DNA from: Cellvibrio sp. KY-GH-1
GTDB lineage: Bacteria; Pseudomonadota; Gammaproteobacteria; Pseudomonadales; Cellvibrionaceae
NCBI RefSeq assembly: GCF_008806975.1
Contig: NZ_CP031728.1
Location: 2,418,001 to 2,482,000 of the forward strand
Direction: 5' to 3'
Length of the DNA stretch: 64,000 nt
Shown one piece after another: positions 1-9,380 of the stretch. Both the position numbers and the translations under genes were made by a program. Every line of letters starts with the position of its first letter. The first letter of the stretch is position 1. Under the pieces are notes generated by a model that saw only the letters and a list, made by a program, of their open reading frames with translations, was not told where the DNA came from and did no database searches.

Positions 1-951
1 TTCAACCCGGCCTACGCCACACCGACGGATACCAACTCGCAAAAATACAACTCCATTGAGCTCTACGACACGCATATCCGCTATCCGCAACTGATTGAGC
101 TGAGTCACATGCAGGTACCCACCTGGTGGTTGAGCCAGGGTAAGATCGCGCCGGATTATTGGGGCCCCGAGTTTGACGATGTGCGCGGAGTACAAATAGC
201 GACGGGCGAGCGCGTCACACCCGGCAAATACCAAATGATCATCGAGCACGTCGAGTTTCGCGGAAAATATATCAGCGATCACCAATTGCTACTCATTCTG
301 GTGAGTGTGTGGACTGCACTGGCGTTGATTTATTTTTTCACCACGCTGCACAAAGCAAAATTGGAATTGCAAAGCCATCAGCAAAAACAGCAGCAACTGG
401 AATCACTTAATCGCCTGCTAAATCAGGAACAGCAAAAACTGGAAGAGCGACTCGCGCGCGACCCACTCACCGGTGTACTCAACCGCGAAGGCCTTGCACC
501 AATATTCCAACACCAGACGGAAGGCCACGCGAATTCACTGTCGCTAATATTTATTGATATCGACCACTTTAAAAAAATCAATGACCACTATGGCCACAAT
601 GTCGGTGATCAGGTGCTGCTGATTTTCGCCCAAACGCTGAGCGGTAATACCCGGGAGCACGATTTACTGGCGCGTTGGGGCGGCGAGGAGTTTGTGCTGG
701 CTTGCCCGGACACACCACTGGAAAATGCCTTGGGCCTTGCGGAAAAACTACGCCGCTGTGTAGAAGAATGTGAGTGGCCCAAAGGAATGAAAGTCACAGC
801 AAGCTTCGGAGTGGCGCAGCAGATGAATGATGAATCGCCCACCGATTTTATTGGCCGCGCTGATAAAGCCCTCTATGTAGCAAAAGCCCAAGGGCGCAAT
901 TGTGTGCGCAGCTCACAACACGGCCCGGCACAATTGAGTGTCGTTGGCTAG
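1..951 (+). CDS. Diguanylate cyclase, membrane-bound, 5' truncated by window edge
   Basis: Synthesises cyclic di-GMP from two GTP at the inner membrane. The reading frame is open from base 1, so the N-terminus lies outside the window and the 316 residues seen are the C-terminal part. A probable periplasmic stretch is followed by one membrane segment (about fragment residues 96-114), a Gln/Glu-rich coiled coil, and a full GGDEF domain. The domain starts at DPLTGVLNR and carries the intact active site RWGGEEF near residue 225 and the metal-binding FIDIDHFKKIN. No upstream RxxD inhibitory site was recognised. The periplasmic part is too short to identify the ligand-sensing family. The convergent TatD gene ends 41 bp downstream. 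Confidence 0.9.
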   Translation, partial: FNPAYATPTDTNSQKYNSIELYDTHIRYPQLIELSHMQVPTWWLSQGKIAPDYWGPEFDDVRGVQIATGERVTPGKYQMIIEHVEFRGKYISDHQLLLILVSVWTALALIYFFTTLHKAKLELQSHQQKQQQLESLNRLLNQEQQKLEERLARDPLTGVLNREGLAPIFQHQTEGHANSLSLIFIDIDHFKKINDHYGHNVGDQVLLIFAQTLSGNTREHDLLARWGGEEFVLACPDTPLENALGLAEKLRRCVEECEWPKGMKVTASFGVAQQMNDESPTDFIGRADKALYVAKAQGRNCVRSSQHGPAQLSVVG

Positions 952-991
952 GCGAAACAAGCAATCCGCAACACCAACAGTTTCGAACCGA

Positions 992-1810
992 TTATTGGGT
1001 TATTGGTGCACCGGGCAATTGAAATAGCCGGCAAGTGTTCTCCCACAATTGCGCGGCTAATGCCTCCACATTTTCACCTCGCAACTCCGCCAACACCTGC
1101 GCCACGCGCGCTGTGTTACACGGATCATTGCGCTGCCCCTGTTGGCCACACAACGGCATATCAGGCCCGTCAGTTTCCAATACAATTGCCTCGCAGGGCA
1201 CACGCGAAAAAGTCGCACGTGTTTTTTGCGCGCGCTCATAGGTAATCGTCCCGCCCGCCCCCAAATAAAATCCCATATCAATCAGTTGCATGGCAGTGTC
1301 ATAACTACCGCTAAAGGCATGTACGACACCACCATAGCGCGGCTTATTCTTTTTACACAGGGCGATCAATTCATTGTGGGTTTTTAAACTGTGTACCATT
1401 AACGGTTTGCGCCAGTGATTGGCAAGCTGAATATGCCAGGCAAATATTTCCTGTTGTTGCACCAAGGGTAGCTCGATAGTTTTATCCAGCCCACATTCCC
1501 CGATAGCGACAAATCGGTATTGTTCTGTAGGCGGCATGGACGCTAATAAATTCTCAATTTGCTCCGTGTATTTCGCAAGCGCCAGCTGACTCACATCCAC
1601 TTGATAAATCCAGCAGGGGTGAATCCCCAATGAAAAGTAAAAATCCGGTGTTGCCAATGTCATGGCGACTAGCCGCTCCCACTGCGCAGGATAAACCCCA
1701 GGCATCGCCAGCCCATAAACCCGGTGAGCTTGCGCCTTCTGCCACACTGCAGCGCGATCCGCGTCAAACTCGGGAAAGTCAAAGTGGCAATGGCTGTCAA
1801 AAAATCGCAT
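992..1810 (-). CDS. TatD-family metal-dependent hydrolase (YjjV-like)
   Basis: A 272-residue TatD-type TIM-barrel hydrolase, the usual length for this family of metal-dependent deoxyribonuclease-like enzymes. Visible metal-ligand motifs are the N-terminal HxH in FDSHCHFD (His7, His9), the Glu of AIGECGLD, His in MVHSLK and VHAFSG, and Asp in ETDGPDMP. All expected ligands are present. It reads closer to the YjjV branch than to TatD itself, but this is an impression from the sequence. It is transcribed alone and divergently from a secreted hydrolase whose start is only 43 bp away, so the two promoters must overlap. The natural substrate of YjjV-type proteins is not settled. Confidence 0.88.
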   Translation of the reverse strand: MRFFDSHCHFDFPEFDADRAAVWQKAQAHRVYGLAMPGVYPAQWERLVAMTLATPDFYFSLGIHPCWIYQVDVSQLALAKYTEQIENLLASMPPTEQYRFVAIGECGLDKTIELPLVQQQEIFAWHIQLANHWRKPLMVHSLKTHNELIALCKKNKPRYGGVVHAFSGSYDTAMQLIDMGFYLGAGGTITYERAQKTRATFSRVPCEAIVLETDGPDMPLCGQQGQRNDPCNTARVAQVLAELRGENVEALAAQLWENTCRLFQLPGAPITQ

Positions 1811-1853
1811 TTACGGCTACCCTGTGCTGGTCTTTTGCTCTGTACAGATTGTT

Positions 1854-2675
1854 ATGCGCTCATTTTTTCGCAGTTTGTTATCCCGCTCAAGCGTCCCGTT
1901 ACTTGCGGCAGCCTGTTCACTGATCGCAAGTATTTGCTGCCAGACCGCACGGGCAGACTCATCAGTGACCCTCATCGCGACCAGCGCGGCCGACACGAGT
2001 GCACAACCAGATTGCGTCATACTCTTGCACGGTCTGGCTCGCACCAGCAAATCGATGCGCCCGCTCGCGGAGGCATTGCAGGCAGCCAATTACCATGTAG
2101 TAAATGTTGGTTATCCTTCGCGTAAATTTCCTATCGTCCAACTAGCCGAACTGGCCATTGCTCCGGCGCTCGCCAAATGCCGCGAACATACGCCAACCAA
2201 TATTCATTTTATCACCCACTCACTGGGCGGAATTTTGTTGCGCCAATATGTCAGTAATCACAACATACCCGAGCTTAAACGTGTGGTCATGTTTGCACCG
2301 CCCAATAAAGGCAGTCAGGTAGTGGATAAATTAAAAAATGTCCCCGGATTCACGGCATTGAATGGCCCCGCCGGTAAAGAGTTGGGCACGGATGCAGACA
2401 GCCTGCCAAACACCCTGGGGCCAGTCACTTTTGACCTGGGTGTGATCGCCGGCACACGCAGTATTAACTGGATTCTCTCGCTCTATTTGCCCAACCCGGA
2501 TGACGGCAAAGTCTCGCTGGAAAATACCAAAATAGAAGGCATGCGCGATTTTCTCAGCGTTCCTGTATCGCACCCATTTATTATGAAAGATAAAAATGCC
2601 ATTCGCCAAAGCCTAAACTATTTAAAGCTGGGTCATTTTATTCATGACAAGACATTGCTCCCGCCAAAAAAATAG
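1854..2675 (+). CDS. Secreted alpha/beta hydrolase (lipase/acylesterase-like)
   Basis: A 273-residue alpha/beta-fold hydrolase. The first ATG at 1854 gives a basic start (MRSFFRSLLSR), a hydrophobic core and a signal-peptidase site after TARA, so export is likely. An in-frame GTG at 1824 would only add residues before the signal. The oxyanion-hole motif LLHGL and the nucleophile elbow THSLGG are clear, and a His near SVPVSHPF could complete the triad. The short lid region and the HSLGG elbow resemble lipases and PGAP1-like esterases. The substrate cannot be told. It is followed by another hydrolase gene 77 bp downstream on the same strand. Confidence 0.8.
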   Translation: MRSFFRSLLSRSSVPLLAAACSLIASICCQTARADSSVTLIATSAADTSAQPDCVILLHGLARTSKSMRPLAEALQAANYHVVNVGYPSRKFPIVQLAELAIAPALAKCREHTPTNIHFITHSLGGILLRQYVSNHNIPELKRVVMFAPPNKGSQVVDKLKNVPGFTALNGPAGKELGTDADSLPNTLGPVTFDLGVIAGTRSINWILSLYLPNPDDGKVSLENTKIEGMRDFLSVPVSHPFIMKDKNAIRQSLNYLKLGHFIHDKTLLPPKK

Positions 2676-2752
2676 CCAGTCACCTTAGGCTCAACAACAG
2701 TAACCGCGACAACTTACGCTAAACAAAAAACCAGACAGTGGAAATTTCTACC

Positions 2753-4213
2753 ATGCGCGATGGATTGATAATGCACATTTGGCCCCGTTTCTTTTTGCTA
2801 TTGATGTGCAGTCTGGTGTTAGCCAGCTGCAGTACAGTAAAAAATGCCAAACCCTGGCACCGCATTATTTTGGATGAAGAATTTACGGCAGCGGATGCTA
2901 CACCCAACTATCGCTGGGCCGATTACCTCGCCCAGGAAACCCGCTTATTTGCACAGCTGCAACAAACTCTGCGCGCTAATCCACGCGCGGATGCTTACCG
3001 TTTTCAGTTTGATTCGCCGCTCAACTCACTCAATCACAGTCGCAATTGGAACCGCAGCTTTGTCTTAAAACCACAACACCTGCGCGGCGGCGTGGTGATG
3101 CTGCACGGGTTAAGTGATTCACCCTATTCCATTCGCAGCCTGGCATTACATTTACAGCAACAAGGTTTTTATGTGATTGGCGTGCGCTTGCCCGGGCACG
3201 GCACTTTGCCCACCGGATTGCTTAATGTGCAATGGGAAGATTGGGCAGCGGTTACTGAACTGGCCATGCGCGAATTGCGCCGGCAAATCGGTGATAACAG
3301 TGAACTGTCTATGGTTGGTTACTCCACCGGAGCCGCGCTCGCAATAAACTACGCACTACAGGCTCAGGAAAACCAGCAATTGCCGCAACCACGAAAAATG
3401 GTGCTGCTTTCACCCATGATTGGCGTCAGCAAGTTCGCCGCTCTCAGCAAGGGGCTGGATTTGGCTGGGCATTTACCGCTGCTGAGCGACGAGCGCTGGT
3501 TAAATAAAAAACCGGAATACAATCCCTTCAAATACAATTCATTTACTGTTAATGCAGGCTGGCAGGCGCACAGACTGACCAAGCATCTACAACGCAAAAT
3601 CCAATTAGCAGCAGCGAAAAATAAATTAGTCAATTTTCCTCCCAGTCTCAGCTTTCAATCGCTCGTCGATACTACGGTAAGCACCGCCGCGATAGAGGAA
3701 TATTTTTATCGCGCCCTGCCAGAAAATACGCAACAAAGCCCGAGCGAGCTGGTGATCTTCGACATCAATCGCAATCAATACTTTGCGCCCATTACCCGCA
3801 GCGACAGCAAGGAATTACTTAACGCATTATTTCAACCGACTGCACGCAATTACCATCTGGTAAAACTGGGTAATCGCACATCAGAGACCAACCAAATCAG
3901 CGAATGGCGCCGCCCTGAGGGTGCACTGTCCGAGCACGAAACACAACTGCCGCTTGAATACCCGCGCGGTGTATTTTCGCTATCCCACGTCGCCATTCCG
4001 TTTCCCATGAATGACCCCACCTTTGGACTTGAACCCGACGAGCAGGAATTTTTCGGAATCCGCTTGGGCAACCTGAGCCTGCGCGGTGAAAAAAATACCC
4101 TGGTAATACCGGCCGATGCCAACCAGCGCCTGAATGCAAACCCCTTCTATAGCTACATGGAACAACGCATTGATGAATGGCTGGGAATTTCACGTCCACC
4201 AGCTATGCTGTGA
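2753..4213 (+). CDS. Alpha/beta hydrolase lipoprotein
   Basis: About 486 residues from the ATG at 2753; ATG 2771 (MHIWPRF) is equally possible and gives a 19-residue lipoprotein signal ending in the lipobox LASC. The hydrolase motifs are MLHGLSDSP (oxyanion hole), LPGHG, and the nucleophile elbow GYSTGA, with a likely catalytic His in LSHVAIPF near the C-terminus. The protein is long for a simple monoacylglycerol-lipase-like enzyme because of an insertion of about 150 residues after the nucleophile. It follows the upstream secreted hydrolase on the same strand. Function beyond ester or amide hydrolysis in the cell envelope is not evident. Confidence 0.75.
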   Translation: MRDGLIMHIWPRFFLLLMCSLVLASCSTVKNAKPWHRIILDEEFTAADATPNYRWADYLAQETRLFAQLQQTLRANPRADAYRFQFDSPLNSLNHSRNWNRSFVLKPQHLRGGVVMLHGLSDSPYSIRSLALHLQQQGFYVIGVRLPGHGTLPTGLLNVQWEDWAAVTELAMRELRRQIGDNSELSMVGYSTGAALAINYALQAQENQQLPQPRKMVLLSPMIGVSKFAALSKGLDLAGHLPLLSDERWLNKKPEYNPFKYNSFTVNAGWQAHRLTKHLQRKIQLAAAKNKLVNFPPSLSFQSLVDTTVSTAAIEEYFYRALPENTQQSPSELVIFDINRNQYFAPITRSDSKELLNALFQPTARNYHLVKLGNRTSETNQISEWRRPEGALSEHETQLPLEYPRGVFSLSHVAIPFPMNDPTFGLEPDEQEFFGIRLGNLSLRGEKNTLVIPADANQRLNANPFYSYMEQRIDEWLGISRPPAML

Positions 4214-4274
4214 TCTATATCTACGACCGGTCAACAGGTTGGTAAAACTAAAAAATCGTCACGCCAGGGGAGAA

Positions 4275-5294
4275 ATGCCGGTGCCCAGGTTCACCGACTT
4301 AACATTCACCGACGCGAAAAACAGGTTTCAGCGTGGACTTGTTTACCTGTTCGCGATTCTCGCCAGCGTTGGCATAGCGCCCTTTGTAGTTATTCGCTAT
4401 TTGAATGGCCAAGTGCTCAACGCAGCGATTGATCTGGCAATCGTGTCTATAGCACTGGGTAGCGCCAGCTATACCTATTGGCGCGGTCGGGCGACCCAGC
4501 TGGTTTCCAACGTGACTGCCGCACTTTACTCCGCCGGCGCCGTTGCCGTTGCCCATTTGAATGAACCCATATTTGTTTTCTGGTTATTCCCGGCGCTGCT
4601 CGCCAACTTTTTCCTGCTGAAGCCAAACATCGCACTGCTTGCCAATGTGCTGGCCATTCTGGCCATAGTGCCTATTGCGGCGCGACTGGAATCAACTACG
4701 CACATGTTCGCCATGATCTCGTCATTACTGATTTGCGGCAGCATGGCCTATAGCTTTGCCCTGCTCACCACGCGCCAACAGGAAATTCTGCAAAGTGTTG
4801 CTATCCAGGACGCGTTAACGCAGTTGGGTAATCGGCGCGCAATGAATGAAGAAATGCGGCTGAGTATCCACGACCATGCGCGCAACCAGATACCCGCCAC
4901 CCTGATACTGCTTGACCTGGATTTTTTTAAAATGGTGAACGATAAATTCGGTCACAGCGTGGGCGATGGTGTGCTCATCCAACTCGCCGGATTGCTAAGC
5001 CGGCGCGTGCGTAAAACGGATCGGGTATTTCGTTTTGGCGGCGAGGAGTTTGTGGTGCTTGCACGCAATACTAACCTGGAAGATGCGGTGGTGATCGCCG
5101 AACAATTGCGAGCGCAAATAGAGCTGGAGCTGCGCGACCCTGAGGGTGCTCTCACTGCATCATTCGGCCTCGCCCAACTTGCAACCGATGAAAAGCTGGA
5201 GGACTGGTTTAACCGCGCGGACAAAGCGATATATCAAGCCAAACAATTAGGACGTAACTGTGTGGTGGTTGCCGATACCCAGCGCGATAGTTAA
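4275..5294 (+). CDS. Diguanylate cyclase with N-terminal multi-pass membrane domain
   Basis: A 339-residue cyclic-di-GMP synthase. The start at 4275 is chosen because a strong Shine-Dalgarno AGGGGAG lies just upstream; the open frame extends 141 bp further up into the previous gene but has no signal there. Residues about 15-165 form roughly six hydrophobic helices, a MASE-like sensor module I cannot assign more exactly. A GGDEF domain follows, opening with DALTQLGNRR and with the active site RFGGEEF near residue 254 and the metal site LLDLDFFKMVND. It is the second intact diguanylate cyclase within 5 kb. Confidence 0.9.
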   Translation: MPVPRFTDLTFTDAKNRFQRGLVYLFAILASVGIAPFVVIRYLNGQVLNAAIDLAIVSIALGSASYTYWRGRATQLVSNVTAALYSAGAVAVAHLNEPIFVFWLFPALLANFFLLKPNIALLANVLAILAIVPIAARLESTTHMFAMISSLLICGSMAYSFALLTTRQQEILQSVAIQDALTQLGNRRAMNEEMRLSIHDHARNQIPATLILLDLDFFKMVNDKFGHSVGDGVLIQLAGLLSRRVRKTDRVFRFGGEEFVVLARNTNLEDAVVIAEQLRAQIELELRDPEGALTASFGLAQLATDEKLEDWFNRADKAIYQAKQLGRNCVVVADTQRDS

Positions 5295-5390
5295 TCAGAG
5301 TGAATCAATCATCAGCTTTGCGTTTCTTTAATTTCCGCCGCATTCTCGCTGGGCTATGCTCGCCATTATCAACAGCGCACAAGGATTCCC

Positions 5391-6305
5391 ATGCAGTCGT
5401 TAATTTCCAACATTATTGACCAGGTTGACCAAGTATTATTGGGCAAAGACCAACAAGTTCGATTGGCATTGGCCTGCCTGTTCGCCGAGGGCCATCTACT
5501 CATTGAAGACCTGCCCGGTATGGGCAAAACCACGCTGGCCCATTGCTTGGCTAAGGTGTTGGGGCTGAAATTCGAGCGCGTGCAATTTACCAGCGATTTA
5601 CTGCCCGCCGATATTCTGGGTGTAGCGATTTTTGAACGTGAGCAAGGGGTTTTTAAATTTCACCCGGGGCCAGTGTTTACACAGGTTCTGCTTGCCGATG
5701 AAATCAACCGTAGCTCGCCCAAAACCCAAAGCGCCTTACTCGAAGCCATGGAGGAAGGGCAAGTGACCATAGAAGGTAAAAGCCGCCCACTACCTACACC
5801 ATTTTTTGTTATCGCCACCCAAAACCCGCTATCGCAAAGCGGAACATTTCCACTTCCGGAATCGCAGTTGGATCGCTTTTTAATGCGCATCTCCCTCGGC
5901 TACCCCAGCCCAGCCTCAGAGCGCATGCTATTTGAAGGGGTTGATCCCCGAGCGCGTATCCGCCAGCTCACTTCGCTGGTAACGCCCGAGCAATTGGCGG
6001 GCATACAACAATCAGTACATGTAATCAAAGCCAGTGATTCCCTGCTTGATTATGTGCAGCGACTGGTTGCGTTCACCCGCACCGATGCGCAATTCACCTA
6101 CGGACTTTCTCCCCGCGGTGCACTCGCACTATTGCGCGGTGCAAAAGCCTGGGCATTGATTCACAATCGCGAATACCTGGTCCCAGAAGATATTCAAGCG
6201 GTATTGCCCGCTGTAGTCGGTCACCGCGTGCGCGGCCGAGGCCATAGCCAAGACACTGAACCGTTGGTAAAACACCTTCGTGAGAGCGTGAACGTACTTG
6301 CCTAA
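5391..6305 (+). CDS. MoxR-family AAA+ ATPase
   Basis: A 304-residue AAA+ ATPase of the MoxR type, thought to act as a chaperone or assembly factor together with neighbouring DUF58 and VWA or transglutaminase proteins. The Walker A motif (LPGMGKTTLA, around residue 43), the Walker B (LLADEINR) and the sensor-1 segment ATQNP are intact. A good ribosome site AAGGA precedes the ATG. It is the first gene of a three-gene operon, with a 4-bp gap to the DUF58 gene. This arrangement recurs widely in gammaproteobacteria. Confidence 0.93.
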   Translation: MQSLISNIIDQVDQVLLGKDQQVRLALACLFAEGHLLIEDLPGMGKTTLAHCLAKVLGLKFERVQFTSDLLPADILGVAIFEREQGVFKFHPGPVFTQVLLADEINRSSPKTQSALLEAMEEGQVTIEGKSRPLPTPFFVIATQNPLSQSGTFPLPESQLDRFLMRISLGYPSPASERMLFEGVDPRARIRQLTSLVTPEQLAGIQQSVHVIKASDSLLDYVQRLVAFTRTDAQFTYGLSPRGALALLRGAKAWALIHNREYLVPEDIQAVLPAVVGHRVRGRGHSQDTEPLVKHLRESVNVLA

Positions 6306-6309
6306 CCCT

Positions 6310-7299
6310 ATGAACAACCCCCGTAGTGCCTGGCGTATCGCTTGGGAAACTCGTTTCTATCGCTGGGTAGACACGCGTACCCCGCGCGCACGTTCCATCA
6401 CTCTCAATCGCAAGAACCTCTATACCTTTCCCAACCTGACCGGACTGATGTTTCTATTGGTGACCCTAATCATTTGGATGCTGGGCACCAACTATCAGAA
6501 CAACCTTATTCTGGCGCTCGCTTATCTGATGATGAGTATTTTCGTGGTGGCAATTCTTCACGCCTTTGCCAACCTCGCGGGTATTCGTGTCACGTTTATC
6601 GGCGCCAAACCGGCCTTCGCCGGCGAACCCACCTGCTTCGAACTTGAGTTAACAACCACCCACAAACAAGGCTGTGATCACCTGGAGTTGCGTTGGCCGG
6701 GCGGCGACACGCGCGTTGTCACACTCAATGCCAACGAACCTACGCGCATCACCCTGTACGCAAACAGCTCGGAACGCGGGTACTTGTGGCCAGGCCGGCT
6801 ACTGCTGCAAAGCACATTTCCCCTGGGAATTATTCGTTGCTGGAGCTGGTTAAACTTGGATGCGCAGGCACTGATCTATCCCGCCCCGGTAGCCTGTGAA
6901 GAACCCCAACACCAAGCTACCGATGGCAATGAGGAAGGTGGCAACCCCCAGTCGGGTGGCGATGACTTCTCCGGATTGCGAACTTACCAGGCGGGTGATC
7001 CCATCAAACACATCGCCTGGAAACAATATGCGCAGGAAAAGGGACTATTTACTAAAGAATACGAAGCCTATTTTTCCGCTGAAAAGTGGCTGGATTGGCA
7101 GAGCCTGAACCAGCCGCAGGAGCTGCGCCTCGCCGGACTCTGTTTCTGGGCATTGCACTATGAGCTTCGGCAAATTCCTTATGGGCTCGCCATGCCAGAC
7201 ACACAATTGGCCCCTGCACTGGGTGATCATCACTTGAATGCTGTGCTTAAAGTTCTGGCCGAGTTTAATTTGCCACGCGCAGGGAATCAGCAACAATGA
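6310..7299 (+). CDS. DUF58 domain protein
   Basis: A 329-residue membrane protein. Two membrane helices lie near residues 35-80, followed by a cytoplasmic or periplasmic domain with the DUF58 signature around FSGLRTYQAGDPIKHIAWK. The ATG at 6310 is preferred; an upstream TTG at 6298 overlaps the end of the ATPase gene. It sits between a MoxR ATPase and a transglutaminase and overlaps the latter by 4 bp (ATGA at 7296), so translational coupling is expected. The biochemical role of DUF58 proteins is not established; the VWA-like fold suggests protein binding. Confidence 0.9.
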   Translation: MNNPRSAWRIAWETRFYRWVDTRTPRARSITLNRKNLYTFPNLTGLMFLLVTLIIWMLGTNYQNNLILALAYLMMSIFVVAILHAFANLAGIRVTFIGAKPAFAGEPTCFELELTTTHKQGCDHLELRWPGGDTRVVTLNANEPTRITLYANSSERGYLWPGRLLLQSTFPLGIIRCWSWLNLDAQALIYPAPVACEEPQHQATDGNEEGGNPQSGGDDFSGLRTYQAGDPIKHIAWKQYAQEKGLFTKEYEAYFSAEKWLDWQSLNQPQELRLAGLCFWALHYELRQIPYGLAMPDTQLAPALGDHHLNAVLKVLAEFNLPRAGNQQQ

Positions 7300-9329
7300 T
7301 TGCACGTATATGGCAACGCGGATCAAAGGTTCCCGCAACCAGGACTGAGTACTTGGTACGCGATAAGCTCGTCTGGTTACTCATTATGCAGGCCGTATTA
7401 ATTCTGCCGCTAATATTCAATCTCCCAGTGTGGTTATCCTTGGTGTGGGCCTTTGCGGCATGCTGGCGTGTTCAAATGTTTCGTGCCCGCTGGGGGGCGC
7501 CCGGCAAACTGACCAAAACCTTACTCACCTGCGCCTGCGCGCTGGGGATGTACGCTAGCTACGCGGGCCAATCAGGCACAGAAACCATGATTGGTCTGCT
7601 GGTTTGTGCGTTTTCACTAAAACTGATAGAGGTTAACTCCATCCGCGATGCACAATTATTGATCCTGATCGGTTTTATTATTTGCAGTACACAATTGCTA
7701 TTTAGCCAATCGCCTCAAATGGCAGCTTACTGCTTGATTAGCGTGGCGCAACTCCTTGCAAGTTGGCGTTCACTCTACCTCACACGAGCCCAGACCACCG
7801 GAGCTCGCTTAAAGCGAGGCAGCGCAATCCTGCTCCATGCGTTACCCATCATGTTGGTGCTATTTGTGGTTATCCCTCGCCTCGGGCCTCTCTGGGCAAC
7901 CCCCAATCAACAGGCCGCTAAAACCGGTTTTAGCGATAGTCTGGCCCCAGGCGACCTGGGCAATCTGGCACTCAACCCGGCACCGGCATTCAGAGTTAGC
8001 TTCAACGACAAGGTGCCAAGCGTCTGCCAACTTTATTGGCGCGGCCTGGTATTGGACAACTTTGATGGGCGTAGCTGGCGGATGCGCGATCCCTGGGGAG
8101 GAAGAACCATTGATTCTAATGAGATCAAGCGCGACTTGATAACTTACAACATTATTGTTGAGCCCCACGGTCAACCCTGGCTCTTTAGTCTGATGACTCC
8201 ACAACAGGCCCAAACCCCATCAAGCACCGTACGCATTACAACGGATTCGCTGCTGATGAATCGCATCCCTGTCGCCCAACGCATGAGCTATGAGGTGACC
8301 TCGGCCCTACAGATTGAGTGGCCAGAGATGCCGCAATTATCAAAACCTCAGCGCGACAACTTCACTCGTCTGCCGAAAGGGAGCAACCCTCAAACTCGAG
8401 AAATGGCGCAGAACTGGCAACGTCAGCAATTAAGCGATCAACAAATTGTCGAGCGTGCACTGGCGTTGTTTAATCGGGAATTCAGTTACACCTTGCAACC
8501 TCCCACGCTTGGCCAGCACTCGGTTGACGAATTTTTGTTCCAGACGAAACGAGGCTTTTGTGAACATTTTGCCAGCAGCTTTAGTTTTTTGTTGCGCGCG
8601 GCCGGAATACCCGCGCGCGTAGTAGTAGGTTATCAGGGAGGTAAATGGAACCCCTTAGAAAATTACTTGCTGGTACGCCAATCAGACGCTCATGCGTGGA
8701 CAGAAGTGTGGATTGAAGGAAAAGGCTGGCAAATGATTGATCCAACTGCGGCGGTCGCCCCCAACCGAATTGAACAGGGAATTAACGAAGCGCTTAGCGA
8801 GTCAGACCTAAAGCTGGTCAGCAGTGCGTGGGAAAACTCACCCCTATTCTTACAGTTACAAATTCGCTGGGATGCCGCAACCTACGTCTGGCAACGCTGG
8901 GTACTTAATTACGACACTGAAACTCAGGACGGATTGCTTTCGCGCTTGCTCGGCGGTACCGAACCCTGGCGATTAACACTTGGATTGATTGCACTGGGGT
9001 TGGTGGGCGCCGCACTTTTTGCGTGGCTACTGTTACGCAACCAACTTATCCACGTCGTACGACCAGAAGTACGCGCCATCCAAAAGCTGGAGCAAAAATT
9101 GGCGCAGTCAGGTCACAGACGCCCCCCAGGAGAAACCTTGGGTAATTTTATCCAACGTTTATTAAGTACTCATCCGGAATATAGGCAAGCGCTTGAAGTC
9201 ATTCATCAGCTGTTTGTAAAGATCGCCTACGAACCACCACTCGCAACGCAGGTACATCACACTGATAAACCGCATCCCGATGAACTAAAACAACTGGAAC
9301 GCGCGATAAAAAATTTTCCCAAAGTGTAA
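7296..9329 (+). CDS. Transglutaminase-like membrane protein (TgpA family)
   Basis: A 677-residue protein with five or six N-terminal membrane helices (DUF3488 region), a transglutaminase core and a C-terminal membrane helix followed by a DUF4129-like tail. The catalytic triad is visible: Cys in KRGFCEHFAS, His in SDAHAWTEVW and Asp in MIDPTA. TgpA of Pseudomonas aeruginosa, the best-known relative, has periplasmic transglutaminase activity and is important for growth. It is the last gene of the MoxR-DUF58-transglutaminase operon, coupled by an ATGA overlap to the DUF58 gene, and is followed at once by a strong terminator. Confidence 0.92.
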   Translation: MIARIWQRGSKVPATRTEYLVRDKLVWLLIMQAVLILPLIFNLPVWLSLVWAFAACWRVQMFRARWGAPGKLTKTLLTCACALGMYASYAGQSGTETMIGLLVCAFSLKLIEVNSIRDAQLLILIGFIICSTQLLFSQSPQMAAYCLISVAQLLASWRSLYLTRAQTTGARLKRGSAILLHALPIMLVLFVVIPRLGPLWATPNQQAAKTGFSDSLAPGDLGNLALNPAPAFRVSFNDKVPSVCQLYWRGLVLDNFDGRSWRMRDPWGGRTIDSNEIKRDLITYNIIVEPHGQPWLFSLMTPQQAQTPSSTVRITTDSLLMNRIPVAQRMSYEVTSALQIEWPEMPQLSKPQRDNFTRLPKGSNPQTREMAQNWQRQQLSDQQIVERALALFNREFSYTLQPPTLGQHSVDEFLFQTKRGFCEHFASSFSFLLRAAGIPARVVVGYQGGKWNPLENYLLVRQSDAHAWTEVWIEGKGWQMIDPTAAVAPNRIEQGINEALSESDLKLVSSAWENSPLFLQLQIRWDAATYVWQRWVLNYDTETQDGLLSRLLGGTEPWRLTLGLIALGLVGAALFAWLLLRNQLIHVVRPEVRAIQKLEQKLAQSGHRRPPGETLGNFIQRLLSTHPEYRQALEVIHQLFVKIAYEPPLATQVHHTDKPHPDELKQLERAIKNFPKV

Positions 9330-9337
9330 AAAAAAAA

Positions 9338-9359
9338 CCGCTCAAAAGAGCGGCTTTTT
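9338..9359. terminator. Bidirectional rho-independent terminator
   Basis: CCGCTC-AAAA-GAGCGG followed by CTTTTT on the plus strand, and preceded by an A-run that gives a U-run on the minus strand. It lies between convergent genes (transglutaminase on plus, anchored secreted protein on minus) and can serve both. Confidence 0.9.
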
Positions 9360-9380
9360 AGCAGGTAAGATGCAGATGAA